Part shown: one piece after another, positions 57,411 to 64,000 of the stretch | How positions within the stretch are numbered: the first letter of the stretch is position 1 | How the letters are laid out: the number at the start of each line of letters is the position of its first letter | Assembly (NCBI GenBank): GCA_025175895.1 | Contig: CM046000.1 | Span: 35,748,720-35,812,719 of the forward strand | Direction of reading: 5' to 3' | Length of the DNA: 64,000 nucleotides | DNA from: Wurfbainia villosa | Taxonomy: Eukaryota; Streptophyta; Magnoliopsida; Zingiberales; Zingiberaceae | Program-made: the position numbers and the translations under genes | The notes under the pieces: model-generated | The model's database searches: none | What the model was told of the DNA's origin: nothing | The model's input: only the letters and a program-made list of their open reading frames with translations

Positions 57411-58636
57411 ATGGCGCCTAAGTAACACTCTTCTTACCCAAGCCCTAATTTGCCTTTCCATTATAATTTAGTTTTTATCTAATCATGTATTATGTCCTTG
57501 CATGTCATATCATTACATTGCATTCATAATAGGAGAGCCCGTAGGAATGATCCACCCAAGGGTGAATCTTGATTGTACCAACCTATGTTGGTTAGGTACA
57601 TCGATAGGGACTTTTTCAATCGCCATTGTAGTGATGTCATGGAATTAATTGCATACTATAATCTCATGAAAATTGTCCTATGCACCCATCCTATTAACGA
57701 TGACCTTCTTAAGGAATTTTATCAAAACCAAAAAAAGGTGGATGACGGCCCTACCTACACTACTCGCATTGCAAAACGCGAGTTAGAGTTCACTCCTGCG
57801 ATATTGCAGGAGTTTCTCGAGTGTAAGCCCTCAGATGACACCTTTATCTTTTTCCCTACCATGGATTTTCCTTTACCCGAGCCCTTTGACCATATCTCTA
57901 TGGAGTCCATGCATGAGCATATCTTTGGTTATCCTCGTCCACCGGCTCAGAATTTATTCCCTATCACTGAGTTATACTGACAAATGTACTTTACAAGGTC
58001 ATTGTTGGTGTTTTCTTCCTATCGTCACTGGTCCGCCAAGATTCGGCCTCCCCATCTATTTCTTCTATACGCCATGCGTCATAGGTTAGACATTAACTTT
58101 GCATTAAACATGTTTCATCAGATTGTGCATTTCCCTGCATAAGGGAAAGTGCATATGCCATATGGTCATATCATCACAGCATGGCTAGATTCCGTAGGCG
58201 TTAACATCCAAAGGGGTTCTCTGAGAGCGCTATCTCGAGGTGTACGATCAGATATATCGCTTTGTAACTTCGTTAGCAAAGCTACGGATGGGGCTGGATC
58301 GATGGAGTTGGCGCCTCCACCACCACATGCAGAGAGCCTCCTCGCACTCCGCAGAGAGGCGATGCAGAGGACTATGAGGATGATCGATGCCTGCAAATGC
58401 ATCGGTGGGTCCATCGGATCGTCGTGGTACGGAGTCCGAGATTTCAGACTATCGCCATCGATTGACTTTAGGTCGCCGAGATATTGGCAGGCCAGGCATC
58501 CTTCGGCGCACGTCTTGATCGGATGGAGGAGTCCCAGAGCCGCATCGAGCAGTGTCAGCTCGATATGTTAGAGATGATGCGGGCCTGGACCTTGAGTCAG
58601 CAGCCTCCTCCACCGCCACCTCCTGCAGACGATTAG
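57411..58636 (+). pseudogene. SireC accessory ORF, probably spliced, frameshifted
   Basis: Proposed micro-exon 57411-57421 (ATGGCGCCTAA), intron 57422-57532 (GT...AG, 111 nt), exon 2 from 57533; splicing joins MAPK to RARRNDPPKGES in the frame of the main body. Then a TGA (about 57558), VRYIDRDFFNRHCSDVMELI, YYNLMKIVLCTHP, LLKEFYQNQKKVDDGPTYTT, LEFTPAILQEFLECKPSDD, FGYPRPPAQNLF. After two frameshifts and a TAA (58141-58143): VHMPYGHIITAWLDSVGV; after another shift a coiled coil (RMEESQSRIEQCQLDMLEMM) and a QQPPPPPPPADD tail ending 58636. Same block order as the SireE ORF at 29947-21421. Function unknown; no catalytic motif recognised. Confidence 0.7.
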
Positions 58637-60353
58637 ATATTGAGGATATTAGATTTTCTGTGGTTGTCAGTTTTTGTAGTGAGATTGAGCATAGCCAATC
58701 TCCATTTTGAATGTAAAAGACTAAATTTTTAAGTTAAATGAAATTTTTTTTTCTGAAAATCTTGTGTGTCTGGATGAGTACTTATATTATTGTATTGCTT
58801 ATAAAAGTTGATATATCATGACATGAAATCGCATCCTATCATATACCATGTCATGTCATTGTTTAGGGTTATTTTAGATGTCATGTGTTCTTAAAGTTCA
58901 TCATATGTCATGACATCATGATCATTGGTCATGTTTTTATTTTGCCATCACTATGCCATGATCATTTCATGCATTAATTTGATTGAACATTGATTTAAGG
59001 AAAATGGCATGACTTGAAGTCTCACTTATAAGGGAATCAAGTAGGGTTGCCTAGGAAATGCATGAAACCCTAGATAAAGTGAATCAAAACTCACATCTCA
59101 CATCACATTGACATGTATGTGTATTTATACACCCTAGATACATGTGAGATGCTAGGATAATAAGTTAGGTTCAAGATGCATGGGTAGTGCATCTAGATGA
59201 ACTCAAACTTATTTTAATTATCACCAAGAATCATAAGGAAAGCTAATATACAAGCTATGTATATTTAGCCAATAAATTATGGTTCAAAATAGGCTTTCAA
59301 AAACATTTTAAAATCAATTTGGAAAACCTTGGTGAAATCTATCTTTTGATAGCCATCATCATTGTAGAAGTTGATACAAAGTGGATCAAGAACTTTAAAG
59401 TTCTTAATAGTTTTGAACTTTGTACCAATCTCCTATTTCAATGGTAAAAATATTTTTCCAAAATTTTTCACCTATTGTATTGGTCATAAGTATTATACGT
59501 ACCAAATTTCGTGATTTTTCGATATACGTATAATTATTTATAATTTTCGAAATTAACTCGATAATCAAATTTGGAAATTAGCTTATCACCAATCGCTATT
59601 GGTGGCGATCGATGGAGGTGCCAGTCGACTGATTTCTGAATCACTCGACTGGTAGCCTGATTTCGGGGAAAACAAAGTTGTTTAACCCGATTTCAGCTAC
59701 GGTTATGGTTCCTAATCACTCCTAACCCTAGGATATGCTTTGGGTAGCATTATAAAGGGTGAAAATCCATTGGATATGGATTAGGAGAAGTGTTTAGGGT
59801 TTGTATCAATTTTAAGGTGTTGGAAAGTTCAATATTGAATTTCTAACCTTAATTTTGATGGTTTAGAGTTCCTATTGGCTTTGGGACTTCCCAAGGACAT
59901 TGTTGGTGCAATGGTCAAAGGGGGAGCAAGCCTTTAGGGGAAGGTATCCATCTTGGGATGATGGATATGTTTTTTCTCCTTGAAGAGGAGAAGTTATTGG
60001 GAGAATATGACATCAATTGGGAAATTGATGGGACTTTTGAGAGACCCAATTTGAAAATTGGGAAAGTAAATGGGATTGTCTCTCTTGAGTGATATTGGAC
60101 TTATCACTAGGAAGATGGTAGTCATCCTAAGTATTTTTGGACCAAGGGGGAGATTGTAAGATCTCATTGGGACATGAGACATTGACCTCCTTGGAGAGGA
60201 GACCTTTTTGATGTTAGTCAAAAAGGGGGAGAATGTTTGGGGGAGAACATTTGGAGAGTATTTACCAATTTGGGATAATTGGTAAAGGATTTGAGTTAGT
60301 GTTCTAACTCAATAATTTGTTTGGTTTTTGTCAAACATCAAAAAGGGGGAGAT
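58637..60353 (+). promoter_or_regulatory. SireC 3' noncoding region with repeated polypurine tracts
   Basis: 1.7 kb, AT-rich, no ORF. CAGTCGACTG near 59616. AAAGGGGGAG-type tracts at about 59918, 60145, 60223 and 60237, and the main tract AAAAAGGGGGAGATT at 60340-60353 beside the LTR. TGTTGGTGCAAT, identical to the LTR start, occurs at 59901-59912. Confidence 0.65.
60340..60353 (+). other. SireC polypurine tract
   Basis: CAAAAAGGGGGAGAT immediately upstream of the 3' LTR; plus-strand primer for second-strand synthesis. Same sequence as in SireD and SireE. Confidence 0.88.
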
Positions 60354-61808
60354 TGTTGGTGCAATCGGTCCAGGTCACGATTGACCAGGACTCGAGTTTT
60401 ACTTGAGTGATGTTTTGATGTTTCGACAAAAACATATGACAATGTAATTGTCATTTGGTAAAGTCCAAGTCTTGAGTACTTGGAATGGAAAGTCCAAGTG
60501 GGACACTTGGCACATGAAAAGTCCAAGCATGGTCTTGGCATTTGAGAAGTCCAACATAGGTTGGCAAGGGAAAGTCCAAGCATGGGTCTTGGCATGGAAA
60601 GTCCAAGCATGGGTCTTTGCATGAAAAGTCCAACATGGCTTGGCAAGGGAAAGTCCAAGCTTGAGTCTTGGCATTTGAGAAGTCCAAGGGTTTGATATTG
60701 GCGGCGTAAAGTCCAAGCGGAAGCTTGGTAGCATAAGTCCAATGATTGGTGGCGTAAAGTCCAAGCGGAGTCTTGGCGGCGTAAGACCAATGTGCCTTGG
60801 CGGTGTAGACACCATTAGCATGACATAGCCGATGGAAGCACCTGAAGGCTAGCGCGATGGATGAACAAGTCATGGATGACTTGGAGGGATCCGAGAGACG
60901 TGAGGCTGATGGAGGTGGCTAGAAGGCTTAGGTCTAGGCTAAGGGTGGTCTAGCAAGTATGGGGGAACCATACTTGGGTTAAAACCTCATAATTGAGGTG
61001 TGTTAGTCGACTGATGTCATGTGGCAGTCGACTGGACCAAGTCAACTAGGATTTGACTGCGAGAAGTGGCCTAGCAATGATCATGCCTGTTAGCGATCGG
61101 CGATTATGTGATCGATCGTGATGCTCGGATTTTGACGAATCGGAGTCTCACTCAACCGCCGAGACGGCGAATGAGTGATGGCTCATCACCGATCGATGGT
61201 CATGATCCGATCGTGATGTCCTAGCCGCTGGATTTTTCTAGCGTGGATTACGGTTGTCTCACAAGAACAGTGTGATCGCGATCGATGGTCCCGATCGATC
61301 GATCGACCTTTCCAAAGACAAAGTTGAAGCTATATAAGGAGCTCGTGATGGAGGAAAAGATAGTGATTTTCTTGGGTGAAATTGAAGGGGGAAGTTGGTG
61401 CTTTCCAGTCCTTCAAAGCTAGTTCAAGGCAATCAAAGATCAAGCAATCCAAAGCTCTTGTAAAGTGTTTTTCCTTTACTTGCATTTGTATTTCATATTG
61501 TATTTGCTTGTATCTAATTGATTATTGTTGTAATCATTATTGTACGAGGTTTCTCCGCCTCCGGATTGTTCCGAGAAGGAGTGTTTATTAGTGGTTGTAT
61601 GTGCATCACTAGAGCTCGTAGAGCTCGATCCGTGGAGTAGGAACCGTGCGGTTCGGAACCATGTTATATCATTGTGTTAGCGTGTTGTGCATTTCGTTAT
61701 CTTTATTACTTTTCTATTTCCGCTGCGCTAACGAAATTGTAGAAACAAACGCAAAAGAATTCCATTGACGCTATTCACCCCCCTCTAGCCGTTACAAAGA
61801 TCCTAACA
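60354..61808 (+). repeat. SireC 3' LTR
   Basis: TGTTGGTGCAATCGGTCC to AAGATCCTAACA. Near-identical to the 5' LTR outside 61040-61320, where CAGTCGACTG-type palindromes of the 5' LTR are replaced by GATCG-type ones. Confidence 0.93.
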
Positions 61809-62815
61809 AGAGATAGATCATAAGTTCCTACAGCAACAACAGCAACTCTTGCTCCATTGCCTACTCGTAGGTCCACCTCGCCATTTGTCAATGCCCTGCT
61901 ATTTCTCAGTGTCTGCACATTGGTACAAATGTGAGATGCACATCTGGTATCTAATACCCATGATGATGAAATAGATAGATTGACTTCTATAACATTTATA
62001 CCTGAAGTAGAAGTCTCACTTCTCTTCTTCTTAAGATCTTCAAGGTATGCTTTGCAGTTACGCTTCCAGTGTCCAGCTTCCTTATAGTGGAAGCAAGTCC
62101 CTTCTTTGGCCACCCCTCCTTTCAGTTTCAGTTCCTTGCCTTTGCCCTTGGCTTGGGACTTTCCCTTACCTTTCTTCTTTTGCACCATCAAAATAGAGTC
62201 AGATTTTCCCTTCTTAAGGTTGAGCTCAGCAGTTCTTAACATGCTGAGCATCTCAGGCAGTGGCTTATCAATTTCATTCATATTGTAATTCATGACAAAT
62301 TGATTGTAGCTTTGTGGCAAAGATTGCAAGATCAAGTCAGTGGCCAGCTCTTGGCCAAGTGGGAATCTCAACCTCTATAGGTTTTCTATATACCCAATCA
62401 TCTTGAGTACATATGGACCTACAGGAGTCCCATCTTGCATCTTGGACTGAAACAATGATTTAGAGATCTCATATCTCTCATGCCTTGCTTGTCCTTGATA
62501 TAGTTGACGAAGATGTTCAACCATATCATAAGCATTCATGAACTCGTGTTGCTTCTGAAGGTAAGAGTTCATAATCGCGAGCATGAGACTTAACACATCT
62601 AATGCATCATCTTGATGCTTCTTGTAAGCATCTTTGTCAGTTCACGAGGCAGTGGCAGGAGGTGCCTCCGGAATGGGCTGCTTTAGAACGTACAGTTTCC
62701 TTTTTTAGGTGAGAACGATTCTCAGGTTCCTGTACTAGTCTAGGAAATTAGCTCTATTGAGCTTGTCCTTCTCAAGGACAAAATGTAGGGAGAGAGTGTT
62801 CGTGTTTGTCGACAT
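61809..62815 (-). pseudogene. CopB-2 Gag and protease start
   Basis: ATG at 62815 (minus). 62815-62600 has several stops (for example LD-stop-YRNLRIVL). 62596-62375 open: MNSYLQKQHEFMNAYDMVEH and QARHERYEISKSLF, ending at a TAG (Gln in CopB-1). 62371-61809 in the same frame: LILQSLPQSYNQFVMNYN, a Lys-rich linker shorter than in CopB-1, a zinc knuckle with the second Cys changed to Tyr (CFHYKEAGHWKRNC), and protease with LDTRCASH in place of LDTGCASH. Unlike CopB-1 it reads VDLRVGNG without a stop. It ends at the SireC insertion. Confidence 0.88.
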
Positions 62816-63855
<1,040 letters not shown>

Positions 63856-64000
63856 TGTAAAATACCGCAGAAAAAAAAATTATAAAACAAAAATAAAATA
63901 AAATGTTGGATAATTGGGAGAATACCCTATTAAATTTTCTGAATAGATATTTTTCTGGATTTAAATAGAGGTTCTATGGATATTTCGTGGGGATAAAGCG
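63856..64000 (+). repeat. Start of a TGTAAAATACC-type LTR
   Basis: TGTAAAATACCGCAG, then A-rich sequence and segments paralleling 11730-11890 (ATACCCTATTAAATTTT, TTTTTCTGGATTTAAAT). Runs off the window. Likely a Gypsy LTR; class is tentative. Confidence 0.6.

Larger units (their letters stand above)
53005..61808 (+). mobile_element. SireC: complete-ended element with gag and accessory ORF but no pol
   Basis: LTRs 53005-54477 (1,473 bp) and 60354-61808 (1,455 bp); perfect target duplication AGAGA (53000-53004, 61809-61813). Exact primer-binding site and GGGGGAGATT polypurine tract. The 5.9 kb body has gag with two zinc knuckles, a spacer with a promoter-like tract, the accessory ORF also found in SireE, and a long 3' noncoding region. 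I find no protease, integrase, RT or RNase H, and no remnant of them. It must have been moved by enzymes of another element. It lies inside CopB-2. Confidence 0.92.

Noticed and set aside
57411..58636. Host gene
   Set aside because: A homologous ORF lies in the equivalent 3' position of SireE, and here it lies between SireC gag and the SireC polypurine tract, so it belongs to the element, even if once captured from a host.

Overview
The window is plant nuclear DNA made almost entirely of LTR retrotransposons, mostly Ty1/Copia, stacked inside one another. The evidence for a plant is: primer-binding sites matching plant initiator-Met tRNA (TGGTATCAGAGC), Copia gag/PR/IN/RT/RNase H order, Sirevirus-type Gag motifs, and CACGTA/TTCACCCC LTR cores typical of angiosperm elements. 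I see no host gene, tRNA, rRNA, CRISPR array or bacterial feature. The species cannot be told from the sequence; a large repeat-rich angiosperm genome fits. Element names used here are local labels.

Left third (1-17139): family CopA, a Copia family with about 2.1-2.3 kb LTRs. CopA-1 (1-6165, minus; its 3' end lies left of the window), CopA-2 (6635-10544, minus), CopA-3 (10545-11729, plus, partial) and CopA-4 (13031-17139, minus) are separated by two pieces of other, probably Ty3/Gypsy, LTRs (6166-6634 and 11730-13030). All CopA coding regions are broken. Their leaders carry a conserved array of four short hairpins.

Middle (17140-38834): a deep nest. SireF (minus, gag at 17140-17788, LTR from 17856) has its 5' LTR split by a solo LTR of family CopB. 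That solo LTR is split by SireE (19296-36958, minus, target duplication AAAAG), the most complete element here: gag, PR, IN, RT, RNase H and an extra ORF after pol. The extra ORF of SireE is split by SireD (21779-28932, minus, target duplication CCTCT), which has lost integrase and RNase H. SireC-F share LTR ends TGTTGGTGCA and, where the 3' end survives, a GGGGGAGATT polypurine tract; this is the Sirevirus/SIRE-Maximus pattern.

Right (38895-64000): CopB-2 (minus) occupies 38895-63855. Its 3' LTR is split by the complete plus-strand CopB-1 (40306-49605, target duplication CCAAG). Its body is split between protease and integrase by the complete plus-strand SireC (53005-61808, target duplication AGAGA). 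Its leader is cut at 63856 by another LTR that starts TGTAAAATACC and runs off the window.

The most interesting material is not host biology but element biology. An accessory ORF sits 3' of pol in SireE and directly after a shortened gag, with no pol at all, in SireC. In both elements it begins with a possible 11-nt micro-exon and a GT-AG intron that keep the frame. CopA and CopB leaders contain fixed-spacing RNA-hairpin arrays. CopB LTRs keep a 20-bp palindrome with paired compensatory changes. SireC, SireE and SireF use arrays of the palindrome CAGTCGACTG. Every coding region except short pieces has stops or frameshifts, so nothing here appears autonomous now.
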